The position numbers and the translations under genes were made by a program. Positions 1-6,643 of a DNA stretch of 24,888 nucleotides are shown here, one piece after another. The DNA is from Bacteroidota bacterium (GTDB lineage: Bacteria; Bacteroidota; Ignavibacteria; Kryptoniales; JAKASW01): NCBI GenBank assembly GCA_021789755.1, contig JAJYJD010000017.1, positions 1 to 24,888 of the forward strand, written 5' to 3'. Below the pieces are notes generated by a model. The model made no database searches, was not told the origin of the DNA, and was given only the letters and a program-made list of their open reading frames with translations. Every line of letters begins with the position of its first letter. Position 1 is the first letter of the stretch.

Positions 1-672
1 ACTCCAGTATTGACGGACCCTACTCAGGTCTCCTCCGCAAATACCGCCGGATGCAAGGACAACGGCTCCGGCGTGCGCGGTAAACTCTTCGCCGGTGTCT
101 TCGCGATGGCCTGCCACGCCGACGATGTGCCCGCCCTGCTCGTCGAGCTCTTCCACTCTGTGTGAAAAAATGATTTGCAGGTTTTTACGCGCGGGGTGGT
201 CAAAGAGGCTCTTCAGAACAGCCTCTACGATAGCGTGGCCGGTTCCCCACGTTATATGCCACCGGGGCACCGAATTTCCCCGCCGGTCAAGTCCGCGCTC
301 CGTCCAGTTCGTAATCGGGAGAAAAGTAACTTTCTTCTTCTTGAGCCACTCGTATATGAATTGAATCGAGTTCTCCACATAAAACTTCGCCCACTCGCGC
401 GGGAGCGCGTCGTCAGCCTGGAATTCCGCGTAGCTCTGCCAATCAGACCACGCGAGTTCAGGTGAGTCCTTGATTCGGAAGCGGCGCTGTTCAGGCGAGC
501 CGACGAACATGATTCCACCGAAAGATTTCCTCGCGAGGCCCCCCAAATTTTCGCGCAAATCCCGCTCAACCACGAGTACCTTCTTCCCAAAGCCGATGAG
601 TTCAAATGCCGCGGCAAGTCCGGCGAGCCCCCCGCCGACGATTATTACATCTGAACGATAATCCGCCGCCAT
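1..672 (-). CDS. FAD-dependent dehydrogenase (COG3573-like), N-terminal part, cut by window edge
   Basis: This is the first 224 codons of an FAD-binding oxidoreductase reading out of the window at position 1; there is no stop in frame. Residues 9-18 (VIIVGGGLAG) form the dinucleotide-binding GxGxxG loop, with the ribose-binding acid at E37 (VLVVERD). NLGGLA (42-47), SPEQRR (59-64), GNSVPRWHITWGTG (132-145) and VVLASGGI (204-211) are the pattern I associate with COG3573 'predicted oxidoreductase / FAD-binding dehydrogenase', distantly related to 3-ketosteroid dehydrogenases and fumarate reductase flavoproteins. Family members run to about 550 residues, so roughly 40% is present. The ATG at 672-670 is preceded by AAGGAGG about nine bases upstream. 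The substrate cannot be told from this fragment. No signal peptide is seen, so it is probably cytoplasmic. Confidence 0.85.
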   Translation of the reverse strand, partial: MAADYRSDVIIVGGGLAGLAAAFELIGFGKKVLVVERDLRENLGGLARKSFGGIMFVGSPEQRRFRIKDSPELAWSDWQSYAEFQADDALPREWAKFYVENSIQFIYEWLKKKKVTFLPITNWTERGLDRRGNSVPRWHITWGTGHAIVEAVLKSLFDHPARKNLQIIFSHRVEELDEQGGHIVGVAGHREDTGEEFTAHAGAVVLASGGICGGDLSRVRQYWS

Positions 673-750
673 TTACCTTCCCCTCCTTCTCTTTGAGCCG
701 GGTCCGTTCCACTCAGTCTCCCGGTCCCCGGTCGCTGCCGACTTCGACAG

Positions 751-779
751 ATTTTAGTTAGTGCGCGCGGAAGAAGCAA
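751..779 (-). promoter_or_regulatory. sigma70-like promoter for the FAD dehydrogenase
   Basis: On the minus strand there is TTGCTT (779-774), a 17-base spacer, then TAAAAT (756-751), five of six matches to the -10 consensus. Transcription would start near 744, giving a leader of about 70 bases ahead of the ATG at 672. Found by eye; no expression data. Confidence 0.4.
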
Positions 780-876
780 CTTGGCCGCAACTCCAGTGGC
801 CCATCTTGGAAAAGATGCCGAACATCCAAAGCCCATTTGCCAGGAGAGTCCGACCACCCCACCTGCGTCAGGTTTC

Positions 877-896
877 CCGCGACTTTCAAGTCGCGG
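877..896. repeat. REP-like palindrome, copy 1
   Basis: The sequence ccgcgactttcaagtcgcgg has nine-base arms around a two-base centre. Its reverse complement is identical to the core of the palindrome at 2263-2282. The two copies lie on either side of the M23 gene. On the plus strand both are followed within about 30 bases by a similar 'agctttag/ggctttag' stretch, so the flank suggests the same orientation while the centre suggests the opposite one. It is downstream of the M23 stop on the minus strand but has no T-run, so a plain intrinsic terminator is unlikely. Confidence 0.7.
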
Positions 897-962
897 TACC
901 CCAAACCCCAGCCAACCAGCTTTAGTCTCACTTTCCTGGCTCACGATCAACGCCCCAAATCA

Positions 963-1898
963 TCATACCACTATCACCCTGTTCTTATACAAGTTCTTGC
1001 CGCCGTACTGAATGGATACCCCGGTGCCGAGCCAGAAGTTGTCGCTTTCGCTTTTCACCAACTGAATGTGAACGTGCGGCCTCTCCGATATCCCCGAGTT
1101 GCCAGCCAGCGCGATCTGCTGACCGCTCTTCACGTCGTCACCCACATGTACAATGACACTCCCCTCCTTCAAATGCCCGAGGAGGAAGTAAAGGTCGTCT
1201 TTCCTGATCACAACAGTGTTGCCGGTGTTATACGGATAATTGCCGGAGTACGGACGGTTGTCCGCGATCGAGTTTTCGACTTTCACTACTGTGCCATCGA
1301 CCGGGCTGTACACCCGCTCTCCAAAGACAGGATAATCCGTGTTCTCCCGCGGCAGAAACGACGGATATGGAGGAACGATCTTCACGATATCCGCCGCGAA
1401 TATCATGGCATTATTGGTGTGGTTCTTCCTGTGATCGGCCGACCAGAAATGATAATTCATGAGCCTGCTGATTTTGGAGTTTCCTCCGTCGCTAATGAGG
1501 AACTCTCCGCCCTTCAGGGGAAAACCAATCTCGAGCATACTCTTGTCTTTCTTCAGCATGACCACCACGATTCGCACGACCTGGATCAGGAGAAACACTT
1601 CGAGCGCAAACATCGCGTCGGCAAAGTACAGGTTGTACTCAAAGAACGCCTGCGACCTGATCCTGTAGGCAAGTTGTGCCAGCAATATAATTTCAAGCGA
1701 GATCGGGAAGAGGCGCCGGAATTTCACACCGAAGAATTCCCAGTAACCGGATAGATATACGATGAGCAGGATGGTCTGAGCGGTCACGTTCACGAGAAAC
1801 GCGTCGCCGCTGACAAAGAACGCGGCTATAGCCACAGCCACCGGCAGGACTACGTGTGTCGAAACCAGTTTCAGAATCATGGCGGTTCGTTCGTTCAT
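963..1898 (-). CDS. Membrane-anchored M23 (LytM/duplicated hybrid motif) peptidase-like protein
   Basis: A 311-residue protein with an N-terminal membrane part (hydrophobic segments around 10-30, 38-56, 64-80 and 92-115) and a C-terminal M23 domain from about 155. The domain shows GERVYSPVDGTVV (193-205), GNTVVIRKDDLYFLLGHL (226-243), VGDDVKSGQQIALAGNSG (252-269) and the HxH motif PHVHIQL (274-280). Family members bind zinc and cut peptidoglycan cross-links or act as scaffolds. The canonical HxxxD ligand pair is not seen: the best Asp is D170 in AMIFAADIVK, with Ile at the position where His is expected, so activity is doubtful. The start is the ATG at 1898, with GGAG seven bases upstream; a TTG five codons earlier is also open but has no better site. 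It stands alone between its neighbours. Confidence 0.8.
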   Translation of the reverse strand: MNERTAMILKLVSTHVVLPVAVAIAAFFVSGDAFLVNVTAQTILLIVYLSGYWEFFGVKFRRLFPISLEIILLAQLAYRIRSQAFFEYNLYFADAMFALEVFLLIQVVRIVVVMLKKDKSMLEIGFPLKGGEFLISDGGNSKISRLMNYHFWSADHRKNHTNNAMIFAADIVKIVPPYPSFLPRENTDYPVFGERVYSPVDGTVVKVENSIADNRPYSGNYPYNTGNTVVIRKDDLYFLLGHLKEGSVIVHVGDDVKSGQQIALAGNSGISERPHVHIQLVKSESDNFWLGTGVSIQYGGKNLYKNRVIVV

Positions 1899-1947
1899 GG
1901 AGTCACTCCGCAAAATTAGGTAAGCAATTCAACGGCCCTTCTGACGA

Positions 1948-1976
1948 ATATTACTTAACCGTGAGGCCATAAGCAA
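1948..1976 (-). promoter_or_regulatory. sigma70-like promoter for the M23 gene
   Basis: Minus-strand TTGCTT (1976-1971), 17-base spacer, TAATAT (1953-1948). The -35 hexamer is the same as that of the predicted FAD dehydrogenase promoter. The leader would be about 40 bases. A second -10-like TAATTTTG, matching the Bacteroidetes TAnnTTTG form, lies closer to the start but lacks a paired TTG at the right distance. Confidence 0.35.
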
Positions 1977-2211
1977 AGAAAAGGAGCGGTGGGTGGTGTC
2001 TCAGCTTGCATCCGGAAAGCTTCTTCGGCCCCCCCGTTTCAAGAGAAGGAGGATGAAGTCCCTCTCTTCATAATAGATGGATCTAGGTTGAGTCAGGCAC
2101 GGAAAGTTCCAAGGATTCCGACAACCGAGTCACGCGGGACCGGAAGGTTTAAAACCGAAACATTACCAGGCGGTGAATGCATTTCACATCTCAGAGTGGT
2201 TGCACCTGCCA

Positions 2212-2227
2212 GGAGCAACCTTGCTCC
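2212..2227. repeat. Short hairpin in intergenic region
   Basis: Seven-base arms ggagcaa and ttgctcc around a two-base centre. There is no T-run on either strand. It is downstream, on the minus strand, of the membrane protein gene that stops at 2332, and could stabilise its mRNA end. Function unknown. Confidence 0.45.
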
Positions 2228-2258
2228 GGTGTAACTGAACAGTTCCTCCAAAAACAGG

Positions 2259-2286
2259 CTTGCCGCGACTTGAAAGTCGCGGCAAG
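2259..2286. repeat. REP-like palindrome, copy 2 (13-base arms)
   Basis: Perfect 13-base arms (cttgccgcgactt / aagtcgcggcaag) around GA. The central 20 bases, 2263-2282, match the reverse complement of the palindrome at 877-896. It is followed on the plus strand by gggctttagccc (2304-2315), itself a small stem. The pair resembles dispersed REP-type intergenic palindromes. On the minus strand it follows the stop of the gene at 2332 and may protect or end that transcript. Confidence 0.7.
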
Positions 2287-2331
2287 ACAACTTCCGAAGG
2301 CAAGGGCTTTAGCCCAATCATGGTTTACCTC

Positions 2332-2892
2332 TTATCTGGGCCAGAGCCACCCGAAAACGCCGGCAGTCACCAGAGCGTAAATCAGTCCGTCGACCGTCTC
2401 CTTCACGGTCAGCTTCAATGAGCGGCCGTACCAAATCGCGATATGCCACAGCGCGAGTGAATAGGCGAGGAACGCCGTTACACCCGCGAAACGAAACACG
2501 TGGAGGTAAGTTGATCCCGACGGGAGAGCGCGCCCTGCCACGTATGCCGCGAATACTCCAATGACAAGCGAATAGATGAACCACTGGACCAGATATTTCG
2601 TCATGCCCGGCATGCCGTTCGGCCTGACCGTCAGTATGACTACCGGCCCGTTTTTCATCTTCTCGAGAAACTCAGGCGATCGCATCTCCTTAGTCCCGCT
2701 TGCGTGCGGAACCGTGTACTCACCGGGCGGGATGGCAAGCGGCCCGAGCGCCGCCCTCACCCCGTCTTCTCCCGGCACCTTGGGATAGTCCTTTCTGTGC
2801 CATAGCGGAAGCATGTGTATAGCCGCGCTCACGATGAAGACGAACACTGAAGAAAGCACGACAGGGAGCCAGAGTGTATGCAATGGTGTCAC
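2332..2892 (-). CDS. Conserved four-helix membrane protein of unknown function
   Basis: 186 residues starting at GTG (2892-2890), with AAGGAGG six bases upstream. Hydrophobic segments lie at about 8-27, 101-119, 133-153 and 165-183. Between the first two is a hydrophilic stretch with WHRKDYPKVPGEDGVRAAL (31-49), PPGEYTVPH (55-63) and a run ending in TVRPNGMPG. I recall similar hypothetical proteins from Acidobacteria and related genomes but no assigned function. It is the last gene of the minus-strand signalling island, 91 bases after the tandem ABM gene, so co-transcription is possible. The clear ribosome site and regular membrane pattern make it a real gene. Confidence 0.8.
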   Translation of the reverse strand: MTPLHTLWLPVVLSSVFVFIVSAAIHMLPLWHRKDYPKVPGEDGVRAALGPLAIPPGEYTVPHASGTKEMRSPEFLEKMKNGPVVILTVRPNGMPGMTKYLVQWFIYSLVIGVFAAYVAGRALPSGSTYLHVFRFAGVTAFLAYSLALWHIAIWYGRSLKLTVKETVDGLIYALVTAGVFGWLWPR

Positions 2893-2983
2893 GATGACCC
2901 TCCTTCTTTTTGTATGGATGATTTATGGATGTTTTCAGCACGTGTAAATATCGACCGCGTCTTCAGTCAATTGCCCTGCGGGC

Positions 2984-3745
2984 TCAACTCACAAAGCTGC
3001 GACCGGTGACTACTTGGTAACCTTCGCTGGTCATGTCCTCACTTGTTACGGCGCTCCGGCTTGAGCCCTTGCCGAGCGACATCTTCCATTGATAAAGGCC
3101 GGCCAGCAGATGGCTGATCTTTTTCACCAGCGAGCCGAACCTGCCGCTCTTTTCATACTCATCCGCATCCTCTTTCCGGTCCCAGACGGTGAGTGATAGA
3201 GCTTCGTCGGGATTGGCGGCGTCCTCGGTCAGATATGCGTACCGGCAGCCGCGTGTTTCGTGTAAAGCCGGGAGGATTTCGTGTTCGTATATCCTTCTGA
3301 ATTCATCCTTCCCGTCCGGCTTTACTCGCACGGAGAGTATACGGACATACAGCGCGTCAGGGCTCCCTGACACTATACCAGGATCCCCCGGCGCAAGAGT
3401 TACGTTATATGCCTTGACTGAAGGTTCCTCGGTGACGGGGATATACTCAATCCTCTGGTCCTCGGTTAGTTTGACCTTCCACTCCGACGTTTCGGCAAGA
3501 TAAGGCGTGAGCGAATCGAGCAGCTCGGAGTATGTCCCGCTTCTTACATATTCTTCCGCGGCGGAAGCACTTTCCCACAGTGTCAGGGACATGCATTCAT
3601 CGAGATTCCCCGCGCTCTGAACAAGGCTCGCGAACCGGCATCCGTCGGTTTTACCGAGCCTTGGAATTACTTCCTCTCTGTACTTCTTACTCAGCTTGTC
3701 GATGCTGTCCTGCTTGACCTGCATCTGAACGAGCCTCATGAACAT
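2984..3745 (-). CDS. Tandem ABM-like (dimeric alpha/beta barrel) protein
   Basis: 253 residues containing two copies of one ferredoxin-like barrel of the antibiotic-biosynthesis-monooxygenase (ABM) type, about 1-93 and 131-225. The copies align along their length: YREEVIPRLGKTDGCRFASL with YEHEILPALHETRGCRYAYL, then DECMSLTLWES with DEALSLTVWDR, then AEEYVRSGTYSELL with ADEYEKSGRFGSLV. Both keep GCR (C36, C167). Single ABM domains usually dimerise, and a tandem protein may form the dimer within one chain. Known members include quinol monooxygenases and haem-degrading enzymes, but others have no shown activity. The region 94-130 is a linker and the last 28 residues are probably disordered. The start is at 3745 or the ATG at 3739; GAGG sits seven bases from the second, so the shorter form may be right. 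Confidence 0.8.
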   Translation of the reverse strand: MFMRLVQMQVKQDSIDKLSKKYREEVIPRLGKTDGCRFASLVQSAGNLDECMSLTLWESASAAEEYVRSGTYSELLDSLTPYLAETSEWKVKLTEDQRIEYIPVTEEPSVKAYNVTLAPGDPGIVSGSPDALYVRILSVRVKPDGKDEFRRIYEHEILPALHETRGCRYAYLTEDAANPDEALSLTVWDRKEDADEYEKSGRFGSLVKKISHLLAGLYQWKMSLGKGSSRSAVTSEDMTSEGYQVVTGRSFVS

Positions 3746-3819
3746 ACCTCATCGCTCCCTTCTGATTAGCAAGTACGACCTTCTCCGGAACAATCTGAAG
3801 TAGTCGTGTCTTTCGACGG

Positions 3820-6555
3820 CTATCGGTTTTCAAACTCCTGTCTCCAATTCGCGACCAGAGTCAATGGCGACGGAACGCTTTTCCCGTTCGGAACTTCAGC
3901 AAGCACGTTTTTCCCAGACCGGTCGATATCCAGAAGTGTTGTAACCTGCATCGTTGTACTGAAGACCGGATAAGGTCTTCCCGGCGATATGGAAGCTCCC
4001 GATTCATTGATATCGACGCCCATAATTTTATTGTCCTGAGTAAAGAAGTAGAGTTTCTTTCCGCCATCCATCCAATGCGGTGACCCTCCGCCGTTTACCG
4101 AGATCTGCCATTTGCCGCTGCCGTTCTTGAAAGGGACAACGTAGACCTGAGCTTTACCGGACTCATCCGAAACATATGCGACCCACTTCATATCGGGGGA
4201 AAACACGGCGTTCCCTTCATTGAAGTTGGTGGATAAGAAATTTTGCGGCGTCACGCTCCCGCCAAGCGAAAGCAATGCGATGTCGGAACCGCTGTTCTTC
4301 TGAGCAAGGTCGTTGATATTCGCGAGAGCGTATTTCCCATCTGATGAAAAAGCGGTGACAAATTTCGTTTTGTCCGACTTATAAAGGAGCGTGCTCGTGC
4401 CCGACCCGTTGGAATTCTTGATATATGAGTCAAACGCTCCGCCGCTGCGGTTGGAGCTGAAGGCTATTTGCTTCCCATTCGGGGTCCATACCGGTAACAC
4501 GTCCGCTGCCTGCGAGAACGTCAGCCTGGTCAACACATTTCTCGCCATGTCGTATGTCCATATGTCGATGTTCTTCTGGGAAATGTCGTAACAATCGAAG
4601 GCTATCCTCGTGCCGTCCGGGGAAAATGATGCCGAGTCCCAGACATGTCTGTCGAACAAAGGTTTTACCGCGTTTCCCGCGAGGTTGAACAACACAGCCC
4701 TGTCGTTTTGAGATGTGGTCTCTTCGTAAATCAGCGTTCCGCGTGTCGACACGGAGTAAGTTCCGGAGATCCTGACGTCGTAGTATTGGACGTTTTGCGC
4801 GATCGACCTGGCATCGCCGGAGAACTCAAGGCTTCCAGGATCGAATTGCCTGGCCAGAAGTATCGACTGGCTGACGTAGAAAAAATAGCCGTCGGCGTAT
4901 TGCGAATTCGAGGAGACGTTCACGAGTTCCTTCGGCTTGCCGCCGTCCAGGGACGAAACGTAGATTCCGTCCGCCGCGCTCGACCCCGACTGACTATGCT
5001 GTGTCGAGTAGAGGAAATGCTTCCCGTCCGGGAGGAAAAACGGCCACCTGAGACTGAGCGTGTTGTCCGTGGGTTTGAGCAATTCTCTCGGCTCACCGCC
5101 CGTTTCCGGAATCTCGAATAGGCCGGATTCCGGAGTTGGCGAGAAAACGATTACTCCGTTCTTGCTCCACGATCCTCCTCTTCCTGATTCAGCGTTACAT
5201 AGCGCTACAGATATCCCGTCGTCAAGAGAAAGCTTCATTAGTTTCTGGTTCGCGAAATACGCGATGTATTTACTATCCGGCGACCAGAATGGATAAACCG
5301 AGTTGGTCACATCTGCCACCGGTCGGGCAGCCAGCGAATTGACGGGCCTAACCCACAGCTTGATATTCCCCGATGAATCGACCGCGACGAACGCGATGAA
5401 CTTCCCGTCAGGAGAAATCGCGATATTACTCCCTTCCTGGTTGTCCAGTGTGGCGCTCGGCGGAGGGAGGATTGTCGCCTTTATTTCTTGTCCCGCCACA
5501 TCCCTGTCGCTGAAAATGGAAAAATAGGCAAGGAGTAAAGTGGAGATGAGCAGAACAACTGAGACAGCCCAAAACATTTTCGGGTTGACTAACAGTCGAT
5601 GGAACGAATTCCGCGCCGCTATTCCGCCGCCGCTATCCGCATCAAAATCGGCGATAGGATGAGAACCGGAAGAATACTGGCGTGTCTCATTCCTGAACGG
5701 CTCACGGACGCTCGACATCCGGCTCACCCGCTGTCTGCCGGAGTCACGTTTGAATCGCTTCAGATCTTTTGACAACTCGCGCGCCGACTGGTATCTCTCT
5801 TCTTTATCCTTCTCGAGACATTCGAATATTATTCTGTCGAGTTCCGGATCAATTCCTTCTTTCCTCGCGCTCACCGGTTCAGGATCGACATTGACGATCT
5901 CGTACATTATGGCAGTCTCATGGACTCCCTTGAACGGCGACTCACCCGACAACAGTTCGTAAAGCACTACTCCCAGCGAGAAAATATCGCTTCGGTGGTC
6001 TACATCCTGACCCTGCACCTGTTCCGGTGACATGTATCCGACGGTGCCAAGCGTCGTCCCCGCCTTGGTCAATCTGGACGCTTCGGTGGGCGAGTTCAAC
6101 TTCGCGAGCCCGAAATCCATGATCTTGACGTTTCCGTTTTTGGTGATCATGAGATTTTCCGGCTTGATGTCCCTGTGGACTATCCCCTTCTCGTGTGCTT
6201 CGGCAAGCCCGTCTGCTGCCTGAGATCCGATATCAATAACCTGCTTGGTGGAGAAGCTCTGCTTCTTGCTGCGCAGAGTCTCTCCGTCCACATATTCCAT
6301 TACAATAAAAAGGTTTCCGTCAGCCTCGTGTATGTCGAAAATCGTGCAGATGTTCGGATGATTAAGGGCTGAGGCGGCCTTAGCCTCCATGATGAATCTG
6401 GCCTTATCTGCCTCGGTGGCGACAAGGTTTGACGGGAGAAACTTCAGGGCCACGAACCGATCGAGCTTCGTGTCGCGGGCCTTGTAGACCTCGCCCATTC
6501 CGCCTTCACCAAGCTTTTCAAGGATTTCGTAATGAAGGATCGTGCCACTGATCAT
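3820..6555 (-). CDS. Membrane Ser/Thr protein kinase with extracytoplasmic beta-propeller (PD40/TolB-like)
   Basis: A Hanks-type kinase of 911 residues from the chosen ATG at 6555. That start matches the N-termini of the two paralogues upstream; the frame stays open to a TTG at 6651, which would only add an unconserved tail overlapping the previous gene. The kinase domain (about 9-270) has GEGGMGEVYKA, ATP-binding K38 (VALKFL), HRDIKPEN (127-134, catalytic D129), DFG (147-149) and GTVGYMSPEQ in the activation segment. A juxtamembrane stretch rich in Ser and Arg leads to one membrane helix (about 328-348). The remaining 560 residues hold repeats such as AISPDGKFIAF, FWSPDSKYIAYFA, SFSPDGTRIAFD, VWTPNGKQIAFSS and FSPDMKWVAYVSD, typical of PD40 propeller blades. 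The kinase would be cytoplasmic and the propeller outside, probably sensing a ligand or envelope state. It is the third kinase in a row on this strand. Confidence 0.92.
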   Translation of the reverse strand: MISGTILHYEILEKLGEGGMGEVYKARDTKLDRFVALKFLPSNLVATEADKARFIMEAKAASALNHPNICTIFDIHEADGNLFIVMEYVDGETLRSKKQSFSTKQVIDIGSQAADGLAEAHEKGIVHRDIKPENLMITKNGNVKIMDFGLAKLNSPTEASRLTKAGTTLGTVGYMSPEQVQGQDVDHRSDIFSLGVVLYELLSGESPFKGVHETAIMYEIVNVDPEPVSARKEGIDPELDRIIFECLEKDKEERYQSARELSKDLKRFKRDSGRQRVSRMSSVREPFRNETRQYSSGSHPIADFDADSGGGIAARNSFHRLLVNPKMFWAVSVVLLISTLLLAYFSIFSDRDVAGQEIKATILPPPSATLDNQEGSNIAISPDGKFIAFVAVDSSGNIKLWVRPVNSLAARPVADVTNSVYPFWSPDSKYIAYFANQKLMKLSLDDGISVALCNAESGRGGSWSKNGVIVFSPTPESGLFEIPETGGEPRELLKPTDNTLSLRWPFFLPDGKHFLYSTQHSQSGSSAADGIYVSSLDGGKPKELVNVSSNSQYADGYFFYVSQSILLARQFDPGSLEFSGDARSIAQNVQYYDVRISGTYSVSTRGTLIYEETTSQNDRAVLFNLAGNAVKPLFDRHVWDSASFSPDGTRIAFDCYDISQKNIDIWTYDMARNVLTRLTFSQAADVLPVWTPNGKQIAFSSNRSGGAFDSYIKNSNGSGTSTLLYKSDKTKFVTAFSSDGKYALANINDLAQKNSGSDIALLSLGGSVTPQNFLSTNFNEGNAVFSPDMKWVAYVSDESGKAQVYVVPFKNGSGKWQISVNGGGSPHWMDGGKKLYFFTQDNKIMGVDINESGASISPGRPYPVFSTTMQVTTLLDIDRSGKNVLAEVPNGKSVPSPLTLVANWRQEFENR

Positions 6556-6643
6556 CTCAAACCCCGGATTCTTATGTTTGTTCGTTGCGAGACGCGTCTG
6601 CACGTTAAAGGCACAGCCCGGCATCTGCTCGATACTGCATTCA

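Larger units (their letters stand above)
673..962. other. Intergenic stretch with palindrome, no gene
   Basis: These 290 bases lie between the FAD dehydrogenase start and the M23 gene stop, both on the minus strand. They contain the promoter at 751-779 and the palindrome at 877-896. Open frames across the interval have no recognisable protein character and mostly run into the M23 gene on the opposite strand. Confidence 0.6.
1899..2331. other. 433-base intergenic region with palindromes, no convincing gene
   Basis: This lies between the M23 gene start and the stop of the next minus-strand gene. It holds the M23 promoter (1948-1976), a hairpin ggagcaa-cc-ttgctcc (2212-2227), the longer REP-like palindrome (2259-2286) and a small stem gggct-tt-agccc (2304-2315). 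A GTG-started open frame at 1989-2234 has no recognisable motif and an unconvincing composition, so I do not call it. Confidence 0.6.

Noticed and set aside
837..1754. Long plus-strand open frame (305 codons)
   Set aside because: It lies opposite the M23 gene, whose motifs, start and promoter are clear; the plus-strand translation has no domain and a His/Arg-rich composition typical of antisense frames.
1989..2234. GTG-started 81-codon frame before the palindrome
   Set aside because: Low-complexity Pro/Ser/Arg composition, no ribosome site and no similarity that I recognise.
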